Source: Ricinus communis | Lineage: Eukaryota > Streptophyta > Magnoliopsida > Malpighiales > Euphorbiaceae | DNA: 64,000 nucleotides | Assembly: GCF_019578655.1 (NCBI RefSeq) | Contig: NC_063263.1 | Span: 12,957,001 to 13,021,000, forward strand | Reading direction: 5' to 3' | Shown: positions 25,600 through 41,366 of the stretch, in pieces | How the letters are laid out: each line of letters starts with the position of its first letter | Position numbering within the stretch: position 1 is the first letter of the stretch | Position numbers and translations under genes: made by a program | The notes under the pieces: model-generated | What the model saw: the letters and a program-made list of their open reading frames with translations, nothing else | Database searches by the model: none | What the model was told of the DNA's origin: nothing

Positions 25600-25990
25600 C
25601 CTAATCGCAACAGTAAATAGTAACAAGGAGAATAATGGACGATGGATATGAGAGACGATATCTATATTCTCCCATGTGATCGGGGGAGTCCTTTTGCCTG
25701 GTTGCGCTTTACACGTGTGAATGTCAATTTGCTATCGTGGTGGGGCCATTTTCGTCTTTTCGCTTCCCTCCTTCCCAGGACGCGAACGTGAACTTGTTGG
25801 CCAACAACTTTGGACAGGCGACGCGAATTTTGCAGGGGGGTGACTGGTGAGGGTGTATGAAGAGTGATGGATATTTGGACGGATCAACTACTCACCCAAT
25901 CTCGATCTGCTTACTGGGTACCGCATTTAATAAATGTATAGGTAGCCTGTGCATGTGATTGTTCACGCGTACCAAAAGTACCGTGTTCTT
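25600..25990. other. GC-richer island in AT-rich intergenic DNA, unassigned
   Basis: About 390 bp with many CG dinucleotides and words such as ACACGTGT, GACGCGAA and CACGCGTACC inside DNA that is otherwise mostly A and T. No frame of useful length crosses it and I recognise no transposon end or organelle gene. It could be a distal regulatory block for the kinesin or XK-1, a non-coding transcript, or decayed foreign DNA. Confidence 0.4.
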
Positions 25991-28900
25991 ATTTATACTA
26001 GATGTTTTGCTTTCTCTTATACAGTATTATCATTACCACTTTTATAAATAAGTAATTTCTAAAATCCTATAGTATGATTTATTGGATATACTAATTTTTT
26101 TTATTTTGTGAAATTAACAAGTGTACTAATTGTGTTATAATATTTGAAAAACATATGTAATATGAAAATATTTATAATCACAATTTGAAAACTAAGATAC
26201 ATTTAAGTGGTAACAATTACATGATTAGAATTTAATATAAAGATTTTATAATGAAAAGTTACATCATAAAACCATTAAGAAAACATGGAGATCAAAATTA
26301 TAAATGTGGAACAACATTGATGGCAATGCAAATTATGGTAAACCACGGATAAGATAAAATAAAATAAACAAAGAATTCGTTGTAGTTTTTATTTTTTAAT
26401 TAATTTATGTTGGTAAAAGATATATACTATTTAAAAAAAAAGACCCATAAATTAAACAATAGAACTTAATTATAAAAAAAATGAAATTTTAGATTTAAAG
26501 AGTGAATTAAAACATTAATTTAAAATTATCTTAACAATATTCCTCAAAATCTCATTGATTATCTTAAAAGATAAAAATGATATTTACCAAATGGAGCAAA
26601 CTTTAGTATTCATGTACACAGAAAAAAAAAAAAGAATTACGATTCAAACGGAATATCTAAGTGAGTGGAGCAAACTTGTTAAAATAATTTATAACCAAGA
26701 ACAAAACATTATACTGCTTTTAACTAAAACAAAACTAGATTATTAATTTGTAATCAACACAACATATTTTTTAAAATTCAAACACACATATTTACTGAAG
26801 CCCAATTAATTACATTATTCAAATAATTATCCAAATATAAGTTAATTTAGAACAAAAATATTTAAACATTTGAAAATAATTTATAAGCTCCAAAAAATTA
26901 AACTCATTCAAAAAGTAAGTGCTTCAAAATTTAATTAATTTCAAATATTATATAACCATAAATTTTATTCCAAGAGAATATGAAGTTTGGCATAGCATAT
27001 AGTCGTCGGAACCATATTTCCTAATTGGCAGTGGCCGCGCAAGATAGCAAACTCCAAATATTATTTATTATTATTTTATAAATGATGTTATCATTTAAGC
27101 CAGCATCTTATTGGTAGTCAGGTATTACTCATGTCAGTACTAAGACCTTAAAACCCTAAATAATTGTGCCTATAAAAAGAAATTTGTGCAAAATCCAATT
27201 CTCATGTTATTTTGTTGGGACATGCATAGGTATCTCTTGACACAGTCTCTCAATCATTGCCATATAGCCGTCCATCTTAATACTTAATATATCAACATTG
27301 ATGTTAAGTAATAACATTTTTTATAAGTTAACTCTTTCCTTGTTGATAATTATGATTTTGTTATTAAATAATTAACAGAATTTTGGTGAATTATATTATA
27401 ATATTTATATTACGACAAATGCTTGTTTATATTTGTTGAGAATATAATTTATTTTTTATGCAATGTTTTTTTATTTATTGCAGTGTTACTATCAAAAGGC
27501 CAAATGTGTCTCATAGATTAATTCTCATTATAACACAGAAGCATCATTTTCCCTTTCTTAATCTCTCACGACAAATGCAAATAATTATTGTCGATAATAA
27601 TAAATGAAATATTTTCACGACTCATGTTCTCTAATAATATAAAAATGACTAGATTAGAAAGATTACAAGGTACAAAAAAATATATAAAAAAGAAGGTAAG
27701 ATGTAATTGTTGGTCCAATAGTAACATAATCCTAATTAAAAATAAAAAGAAAAGATGGGTTTGTTTTAACCAACAAAACCCACCAACTCCCCCTATTAGT
27801 AGCATCAAATATGTCAATCTTTTTTCTTAAAAAAAACACAAAAATGAATGATTTCTAAGTGGGTTATTTCTCCCCTCTCAATTATTAAAATGACTCCTTT
27901 CCTATATATATATATACACCCATTTTATTTCTTTTGGATACATCTTATTTTCTTGAAAGAATAAAAGCAAAAAAAATAAAAATAAAAATAAAAATTTGGA
28001 TGTTGTTGGTTTTGTCATTTTGACTATCTCTATCCCTAAAGGGCTTGATTGGCACATGCAACCTTTCTTTTTGTGGTCCTTTTTTTCTTCTTTTTGTTAA
28101 AGAAGAGAGGATGATTATTTATTCCTTGTATTTTTATTCTTGTTTTTGGCTTCATTTTGTTGAGTTGTGAGGTGAAGTGTAATAGCTGTCATGCCTCCAC
28201 TTTGTGCAAGACAAGTGGCTCACGTGCAACCAAGGCACTGTGTCTTTTCATATTGGGTTCCCCCATTAGATATTTCTTATATGATGTTGGAAGTTCTAAA
28301 AGTTATTTATTTATTTTTTATTTTTTTTAAGGATATGGCCTAAAATAATTACATTTTGTATATTCAGGTCCTAAAAGCTTTTTGATGCTTAACACCATAT
28401 CTTTTTTTTTACATCTAAGTCCCTATACTTTTAAAATAATAATATAATATTTCAAAATTTTTCTTTTTCAACAAAGTTTATACCTCTATTGCAAAAAAAA
28501 TATAATAATAAACCAACATCACATAGAAATTTAATTAACCATATTATACCATTTTCTGTAAAAATATAATTATTTCTTATGTATATCAAAGCAAAAAGTA
28601 ATATTTTTTGGTATAAAATTTTATTGAAATTATTAGATTTGTGAATTAAGTTAATCTTTATAACAAAAGAGAGAAAAATAAAAATAAAAAAGAGTAATTA
28701 GCCATTATTATGTTAAAGTGCATTCTCAATTATATCAAAAAAGAGATTTCTATAGAACTCCTATGAATCACAAAACACTGTATAAGGAGGTTTAATGCAT
28801 TTATAAATTTAAAATTTAAATTTAATATCTTAATTAAATTAAAAAAATTATTATTATTTTGTTTACATGCTCTTAGTCTTTATTATAGACTTTTAATATA

Positions 28901-29138
28901 TTGATTTGAAGAAAAATCATATAATAACACGTTACACTAGAGTGCAAATAATTAAAATAATCTCATATGATGATGTTCTTCGCAGATGAATTGAATTTTT
29001 TTTTCTATCATGATTTTTTGTTAGTTAAAAGAGAAAAAGGGTAGTCAAAATATTAATTATCTGTATTATATTGGGCAGCATTCAAATGCATAGAAAACAA
29101 CTCCTTATCCCTGGAGAGAACAGGCCAACAGGACACCA

Positions 29139-33713
<4,575 letters not shown>

Positions 33714-36018
33714 GAGTATGAGCATGGTGAAAGAAACTGGAAACGAAATGTTCTCAGAAATTATTCAAGTACTTGCTGAATATTTCATGAGATTTGATGG
33801 GCGAAACAGAAAAATATTCCTCTTTGGTATGGGAATTCCAAGCGATCACAGAAAAAATAGCTTACTGTGGGGAAAATGCTAATACCTGACAATTTTTTTC
33901 TGTTTTGGATATTAGATGGGATGGAAAAGAAAATTACAAAGGAATTATTGAAACTAAGAAAAAGAAAAGAAATTGTTATGTTTCTTATTTTTGTTTGGTC
34001 AGAGGATGGTAATGAGATATACCGTAAAATTTTCTTATAGTTTGGAGTTAAATAAATTCATAACTTTGAGATGATATAATTTAATAAAGGATTGAGTATT
34101 AATATTTAATGTTATTGGTAAAATTACTGGAAAAAAAATAAAATGCATTAATATCTTATTATATTATATAAATAAAATTAAAGAGATAAAATAATAATAT
34201 GATAAGATAAAATATAATATCATATATATTTTTTAAAAAATATATATAAAATTATCATATAGAGGAACACTGTCTAGAACTTACAAATTTATAACTTATT
34301 ACAATATATAATTTATTTTTATTCAAAACTAGTTTAAATTAGGATTGTAATTCTTTTTTATAACAGTATACAGACTATCCTATAAAGAGTATTAGTATTG
34401 AGAGATTTTATTATATATTAAAATCTTTTTATAGTCTTCCATTTAAGATCAAATAAGATTTATAACTACGAAAATATAATTACTTAATAGAGATTTGAGT
34501 ACTAAATATTTTCTCTTGATTTAATACTTAAATTTTATTTAGTAAAATGATAATAATTATAGATAAGATATATTAGTTTCTTGACATATTATATAAATAA
34601 AATTAAATAGATAAATAAAATAATATAGTAAAATAAAGTATAATATAAATTTTTTTATAATTTGTCCAAATTAAACTAAAATCTTTTACAGCTATATAAA
34701 GGATATATATTATTATTTAAATATTTTACTGTATTTATTTAGTTAGTTTTATTTATTTTTTGTTTATATTTAATTACTTATGTTTTAACATGGAAAAATA
34801 TTTTTATTTATAATATTCTCTCGAAGGTAAATCATATCACGTGTTGTTCTTAAAAACCTTGTATAAGAGATCTTAAACGAACACATGTATGGCAATCATA
34901 AACATTCTCTTATAATATATAAATATAAATTCGGTAAATGAGAGTGGTAAACTGAGATGTTACACTGCACAAAGAAAGCTATAGTTTTTATCAAAACTTT
35001 CGCTCATAATTAATAAGAATAAAAATAATTCATATATTTCTTAATAATAATGATTTAAAATAAAATAAACTCTTTAAAATACTTATTCTATCTAATTTTA
35101 AATATATCATTTTCTATTTTTATTCATTTCAAAAAATAAATTATTTCATATTTAATTGTCAGATGAATAATTAAATATTTATGATGCCTTTTATTAGCTG
35201 GCATAATATCAATATCTATAATTGATTTGTATTTATTTTATTCTAGAATTTAAATTATTGTATAATTCTTTTTGAGTTTCAATGTTATTTTTATTTAAAT
35301 TTTAAAATTTATAAGTAGATGAATAAGTCTATTAATATTTAGATTATTATGTATTGTATTATAAAATTTATTAAATTTTAACAAAAAATTGGGTTAAAAA
35401 TAGTTTTAATTAAAAAAAGATAAAATTCTTAATCTGTCTACAAATTGACAATTATTTCTCAAAATTGGACAAAAGAAAGTATAATATTTTGAGTATTCTT
35501 AATAAAAGAATTTAATCATATTATTATAATTGAAATTATTTGTTAAGTTTCTTAATCTTTGTGAAAAAATTTAAATCACACTTTAAAATTGAGAATACTG
35601 TATAATCAAAATGTCATTAATCGATCTTTTTCTTTTGAGATAAAAGTCATTAATTAATCTAGATGAAGTAATTAATTATTATATTTATTATATTGTATTG
35701 GAGACTGTAAATACATTAATGACCTTAACAAAATGGGCGGCAATTTGTAATGCAATAAAGAGCCAACATGTTGATCCCTCCAAAACCAAATGCTAAATTG
35801 CATTTAAATCTTTATATAATTCTTTCCATATCTCCAAAATTAAATTAAACAATGGAACATAACTTAAATCATACCTAATTTGTAATACAAAAATCAGTCT
35901 TATAATTTAATTGGAGGTAGGCATGGTTCTTTTAACTTCCATATAACTAAAATTCAATTTAAGGTGTTATTTTTTAGATTATATTTTTTTAATTACACAA
36001 CTAATTTATTAATTGAAT

Positions 36019-36190
36019 ATGATATTAAAATATAATTAATATACTATTTTTAGAATAAAATTAGTATCAATTATAAAATTATTTATTAGTTAATATAATA
36101 TTAAAATATAATTAACGTGTTATTTTTAGAATAGAATTAGTATTATAAAATTATTTATTAGTTAATATAATATTAAAATATAAAAATATA
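36019..36190. repeat. AT-rich tandem repeat, period about 72-76 bp
   Basis: The word ATATTAAAATATAATTAA returns near 36021, 36097 and (partly) 36167. TTATAAAATTATTTATTAG returns at 36071 and 36143. Two to three diverged copies are present. A/T-only words similar to the reverse complement occur near 2580-2760. Confidence 0.7.
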
Positions 36191-36414
36191 TTATTTTTTA
36201 AAATTATAGTAAGTGTTTAATCAAGAATATAATTTATAAATTAATAAATTAATAAAAACTATAAAATTGTATAAAAACTTGTATTGCATATATCAAAAAT
36301 AACTAATAAAAAATTATAAAATTATATAAAAAACTCGTATTACATATATTAAAAATAAATATATATATTAAAAATATCAAAAATTAAATATATATATTAA
36401 AATTTTAAATCTTA

Positions 36415-36440
36415 ATATATATATATATATATATATATAT
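36415..36440. repeat. (AT)n microsatellite
   Basis: About 26 bp of pure AT dinucleotide at the end of the AT-rich repeat zone. Confidence 0.9.
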
Positions 36441-36823
36441 CCGATAAAAGTTTAATAAGAGCTATGTGTATGTACTGGTAATTATTTTTAATAATTTATT
36501 TTCTATATCGTATTCATATTTTGTTAAAAATAATTTTTTGATAAATATATAATATTTTAAAATAGAGAAATTTTAACACAAAAAAATAGCTTTTATTTAT
36601 ATATATTTCCATTATGTTATTGTACAATTTCTATATCTTTAATTATGATCTTTATGTAGTGTATTATATTAATACATTAATTGATATATTACTTTTATAA
36701 TTAAATTATAATTCAGTCCTAAAAAAACAATTTATCACCTTATAAGTCACGTTTTGACTAAACAATGATTGTTAATTTTAAAAGAATTGATTATATGGTA
36801 CTATTGTTAAATATACTCTTATT

Positions 36824-36826
<3 letters not shown>

Positions 36827-36875
<49 letters not shown>
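36827..36875. repeat. (AT)n microsatellite
   Basis: About 49 bp of pure AT dinucleotide, roughly 400 bp upstream of the Mei2-like start codon. Confidence 0.95.
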
Positions 36876-36880
<5 letters not shown>

Positions 36881-37092
36881 GTGTTATTTAAATTAAATTT
36901 TAGATAGAAATATTTATAATTTTAACCACAGCTGTTACTGCGGAAGTAATTGATGAATTATTATCGATTTTAGATGTCTTCTTTAGTAAGTAGAATCTTC
37001 TTTTCCCTAACCCTTTCCTATACGGTTTCCTTTTCTTCTCATGGTCTTTTAATAATTTCCCTATTTAACAACAAGTGAAAACTCAAATCCAA

Positions 37093-37143
37093 CTTCTTCT
37101 TCTTCTTCTTCTTCCCTGAATAAAAAAAAAAAAAAAAAAAAAA
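37093..37143. repeat. (TTC)n and poly-A low-complexity leader
   Basis: TTC repeats (37093-37114), then a run of A (37122-37143), then more CTT and CT repeats to about 37185. This lies just upstream of the ATG at 37274 and is probably 5' UTR. CT-rich leaders are common in plants. Confidence 0.8.
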
Positions 37144-37273
37144 CCTTCTTCTTCTTCCCGTCTCTCTCTCTCTTTCTCTCTCCCCATATATGTACTACTT
37201 GTAAATAGTAATACATACGACTGTTAAATCTTCCATTCACCATTAAGTAAAGAAACCACTCGAACCCTTCGCA

Positions 37274-38818
37274 ATGGCTGCCATGGCCGCTCAAAGTAAT
37301 AGGAGCTTGAACCCTTCTGCACCCGAGTTCTTTCCTAAATGGTACATGAACATCCATACTCAAACCCAATCTCTCTGTCGTGTTAACCCTCCTCCTCCTC
37401 TTCACTTTAATCTCCCTTCTTGTTCTCCTCCTTTTTCTCCATTTCCAAATCCGAATTACAACCTATCTTCATCTTATCGTGTCCACTACTACTCTCCGTT
37501 TACCCACTTTAGTACTAATAATACCTGTAGTTATCCCAAAAATGAAACAAATCCTTCGGTTTTATCACAAAATTATGATCACCTCTTGGTTCCTGCAGCA
37601 ACTGAGCCAAGCCATCCTTCGGTTGGTCTAACCCAAACTCAAAGAGAAACCGAGGACCAAACCCAGTTGGTGCATGAACCAAAGGAGGTGATTGGAATGG
37701 TTACTGGAGAGGTTAGTCCAAGAGGTGTTAAGAAAGGAGTGTTTGAGAATCGGAGAAGTCGCAGTGGTGGTCATGGTAATGGGAGGGAAAAGGGTTTTCA
37801 TGAGAATCAAAGATTTAAGAAAGAGTGGAAAGCAAAGCACGATGATGGTGATGGGAATTGCAAGGGTCAAGATTTTAGTACTAGCAGAAGGCATGCAAAG
37901 TCTAGATTTGGTGTTTGCAGGCAAAAGCATCCCGTTGTATCCATTCACCCTGAAAATACTACAGTCATGATCAGGAATATACCCAACAGATACACGTATG
38001 AGTCTCTTCATATTCCTTCTCTCTGTATATAGTTTTGTAACTGGGTTATTCGTGTTTAGTGCGTGTTTGCTTGGTCTTTGTGAAATCGGGTCCATCTATT
38101 AATTTTCTGATTTCTTTGTTCATTAATTTCTTATTCCATCTGTTACTTTTGCAGACGTGAATTGCTGATGGAATTTCTTGATTATCACTGCATGCTAGAG
38201 AATGAAAAGGCAAAAGAGTCTCATAATAATGAGACGTCAGCTTTTGATTTTCTATATCTTCCTATGGATTTTGAGTACGTTTATTTCTTTTGTTTTGAAC
38301 ACTTCATTAAATGCTTAATTATTTTCTTGCGTTTTAGTGCCAATATTTATAGCTCTCTTTTGGGTTTTTAAGAGGGTTATTAATGGTGGTTTTTCAGGAA
38401 GAAGGCAAACAAAGGCTATGCATTCGTCAACTTCACAGAACCAAGAGCCGCGTGGAAGTTTCACCTTGCAATGGACAATCAGGGTTGGAGCCTTTTCCAA
38501 TCCGGCAAGACTTGTGAAATAGCTAGTGCACGACTCCAGGTATGGTCTATATATATATATATATGCATAGACCTAATCATTGTTTTCTTGAGAACAGCAT
38601 TATAAACCTAAACCTCTCTATCTGTCTTTTGACTAAACTTAATTTTATGGGTTGGATTGAAAATTTTTGATCAGGGAAAAGAGGAGCTAATAAGGCATTT
38701 TCAGAGTTCAACTTTTAAATGCGAAACTGATAGCTATTTACCAGTTTGCTTTAGCCCACCTCGCGATGGTTCAAAGGCAACGGTGAAGCAGATGATTATA
38801 GGGAGACGTATTGGGTAA
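37274..38818 (+). CDS. MEI2 C-terminal RRM-only protein with N-terminal PAM2 motif (MCT/terminal-ear1-like)
   Basis: Four exons: 37274-37995, 38155-38274, 38398-38539, 38675-38818, giving 375 aa. The C-terminal half is the Mei2-type RRM (about 228-345): it begins TTVMIRNIPNRYT, has a long inserted loop (KAKESHNNETSAFDFLYLP) and an RNP1 of KGYAFVNF (286-293). Unlike full AML or TEL proteins there is only one RRM, as in MCT1/MCT2 of Arabidopsis. Residues 11-21 (SLNPSAPEFFP) match the PAM2 consensus that binds the MLLE domain of poly(A)-binding protein. The middle is Pro/Ser-rich and then basic. The expected role is RNA binding in meristem or meiosis-type developmental control. Splice phases (2, 2, 0) agree across all junctions. 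It sits between XK-1 and the CRM gene, where I recall no such gene in Arabidopsis. The exact subfamily name is uncertain. Confidence 0.87.
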
Positions 38819-39278
38819 CCAAATCTAGCTTATTAGATTTGGTTGCCTTGATGTGAACATGTATGTCAGTACACCGTCAGTTTCATTCTCAAGGTTTAGT
38901 TTCAAAGCACTAGTGAAGTGGTAGTTGGTTTTTCAGTTTTCTGTTTGTATTAGTTCTGTTGGACTTGCAATCTTCTGTTGCTAACTTTTCACTGTGGACA
39001 ACGCTGTGTCATGGTAGAAATTCTAGGGCATGCGCATGGATGGCTGAGAACTCCCATTACAATTGGGTTACATCATTTGATGTCACAATCGTATTGGGTA
39101 GTTCATAAAGGAAAGGATCAATGCTATTGGGACATTGTCATGCCATCCAATTATATAAATTGGGTAGTTTCTACTGTAGAATTTCTCTATGATACAGCTT
39201 GGTTGTAAGGGCCAGTGCAGTTTAATATGCATGTAATAGGTCAGATTGCTCTTGTGAAGAAGAAGAAGAAGATGAAGA

Positions 39279-39343
39279 GAGGGTGGACCTTGGCACCAGG
39301 TCCTGCTAAACCATGGAAAGGGCAGGTGGTGGGATCCACCCTC
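39279..39343 (+). other. Nested inverted repeats in MCT 3' UTR
   Basis: GAGGGTGGA (39279-39287) pairs with TCCACCCTC (39335-39343). Inside it GGACCT (39285-39290) can pair with AGGTCC (39298-39303), extended by GG/CC with one bulge. The two stems share bases and so are alternatives. The GC-rich hairpin lies in the probable 3' UTR. It is too short for a microRNA precursor. Confidence 0.4.
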
Positions 39344-41287
39344 CTTCCTTATGGATGGATGGGCAGTTCGTTTGTATGGTAATGTAATGTACTAGTACTA
39401 ATTTTATATACTAATTTATTTTCTTTCTTGCTGGACAGTAGCCTGTGCTTTTTTAGCATAATGTTATGAACTGTTGTGGAATAGTAGAGCTGTTATTAAT
39501 GTCTAGGATTGTGAATCTTTGTTTTGTTTTGAACTGAAGTTTTGAATCTTTGGTTGGTGAGACTACTGTTTGTGTATGTTATTTTGTTTTCAGCTTTTGG
39601 CCTACCTATCACTGTAAAAAGCTGGTGTCAGCTTTAGCCCTAATGATCATAAAAAATATGGGAGAGAGATGGCAGTCTAATCCCTGGAACTCAGTCTCTA
39701 GCCCTTTTCTTGCTTTTATCTATTTGGGTTTTGTTTGGATTGGAGGATTCATCTTGGCTCTGCGTAGTATTGGCCTTAATTACATTTTTATTCTTGTTTT
39801 TAGACTGAAAAGTAAAAACTACACTCTTTAATTCTTATATTATATTTTAGGCATCCATTTTTAAAAAATTAATTTATGTTTTAGTCTCCCATTTTTTAGA
39901 TAAATGTCTTGCATCTATGAACGGATTAAAATAAGTTACTAAATCAAAGACAAAAGAGAATAGTATTTACTGTAGGCAAAGGGGCTAAATTGTCTTGAAA
40001 TTGGATAATGATTTTTCATTCAATTATCATATAAAAAGAGTGATAACAGTGTAATTAAGGTAAAAATATAGTAATTTTACAAGATGATTAACGTAGGCAG
40101 GGCAGTTAGCTTATTTATGGAATTATGACAGAGTAAATTGGCTGAATCAGATGTTTCGGCAGGCAACTCAAACTTCCAGATTCAAGGGCAAAGATGATCG
40201 CTTGTTTGTTGCATTAGTATAACGTTAAAGCCTTATACTGCTTTATGATATTTATGTTGTTGATAAAATGATTATATGATTATTTAACCCAAAAATAAAA
40301 ACAATTGAAAAGCATTTGGGTTTTGTTGACTTTGACCAGTTATTTCCTTTTTTTAAATGGACTAAGGTTTCTGTTTTATTTTCTAATTGTATTATTGTAT
40401 CCTTAGAGGCTCAAGAGACACAATTGTAGATAATCAAAGGGACAATATTAGAGAATATTTGCTCTTTCTTTTTCTAATTTTTGACATTCTTCTGAATTTG
40501 ATGTCCATTCCCTTAATATTCTCCTGTTACCCTGATATTCTTTTGAATTAATAGTAAATTATATTTTTAATTAGCTTCCACTGCGTGATTTGGTATTAAG
40601 AATAGCGATTCATTGATGATCATTTACAGGATCCGACAAGGAAACAAACATGGGATAAGTGGAATCCGGATTATTTGTAATTCTTCTTATGCGGAATTCA
40701 ATTTTGGGAGCATTATTTTGATATTTATTGTCGATTTAATGCAGATAAAGTATCATTAATTTATGCTCTTTTTTCTTTTTTTCTTTTGAGGTAATTTTAT
40801 ATTTTTAAGAATTAAATAGCTATAATAAATTTTAATTATTAATTATAAATCTGATAATTATGATTATACAATGATTTATCATGTTAATAATAACACGAAG
40901 AATCTTAATTCCTATAGTAAAACTATTTACAATATAAATTGCTAGAATGATATTTAAACTTTTGACTTTAATTTAAATTATGATTTACAAAGACATACCA
41001 ATAATCTAATAACACAGGAATTAAGTTTTAAGCGGTTTTAGAAAAAAAGGTTTTAAGCTTTTAAGTTAAGGAGTAAGTTCTTATGTAAAACTGTAGAAAA
41101 GAATTAGTGAAGACAGTAGAATCTGTAGTAGAAACCGCGACCTCTGGCACTTGAAAAGAAACAAAATCATAGATAGCTTCGATCTTTTTCTTTTCTTTTA
41201 TGCTCAACATTAACAAAGACTCTTATCCAAAACCACCACCCAAGAAAACAACTCCGGTTACCTCCCAAATCCACATTATCAATTATC

Positions 41288-41290
<3 letters not shown>

Positions 41291-41318
<28 letters not shown>
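41291..41318 (+). repeat. (AATC)7 microsatellite in the CRM gene leader
   Basis: Seven perfect AATC units about 50 bp before the CRM gene ATG, so probably in its 5' UTR. Confidence 0.9.
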
Positions 41319-41366
41319 CGTTCACTGCCTGACCAAACTGAGACTGAGAACAAGCAAACACTAGGG

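Larger units (their letters stand above)
23259..29138. other. Intergenic between divergent kinesin and XK-1 genes
   Basis: About 5.9 kb. The first kilobase contains the kinesin leader (GA-rich) and promoter. The rest is AT-rich, with short chance frames. A notable GC-richer island lies at about 25600-25990. The last few hundred bases should be the XK-1 promoter. No RNA gene or convincing ORF was found. Confidence 0.65.
33714..37273. other. AT-rich intergenic with repeats, then MCT promoter
   Basis: About 3.5 kb. It is very AT-rich and has no gene-like frame. It holds a 72-bp-period AT-rich tandem repeat (about 36019-36190), two TA tracts (36415-36440, 36827-36875), and a TTC run plus poly-A (37093-37143) in the probable 5' leader of the Mei2-like gene. 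Confidence 0.7.
38819..41366. other. MCT 3' UTR and intergenic, then CRM gene promoter
   Basis: The 3' UTR probably extends to about 39480 and contains nested inverted repeats at 39279-39343. The frame at 38978-39208 is not in the rebuilt CDS and looks fortuitous. From about 39800 to 41200 there is AT-rich spacer. The CRM leader with (AATC)7 starts about 41290. No other gene seen. Confidence 0.65.

Noticed and set aside
37628..38095. 155-codon minus-strand frame
   Set aside because: Antisense of the Mei2-like exon 1, which has proper splice sites and a conserved RRM.
38978..39208. 76-codon frame downstream of the Mei2-like gene
   Set aside because: Lies in the probable 3' UTR, with no recognisable domain and no splice link to the CDS.
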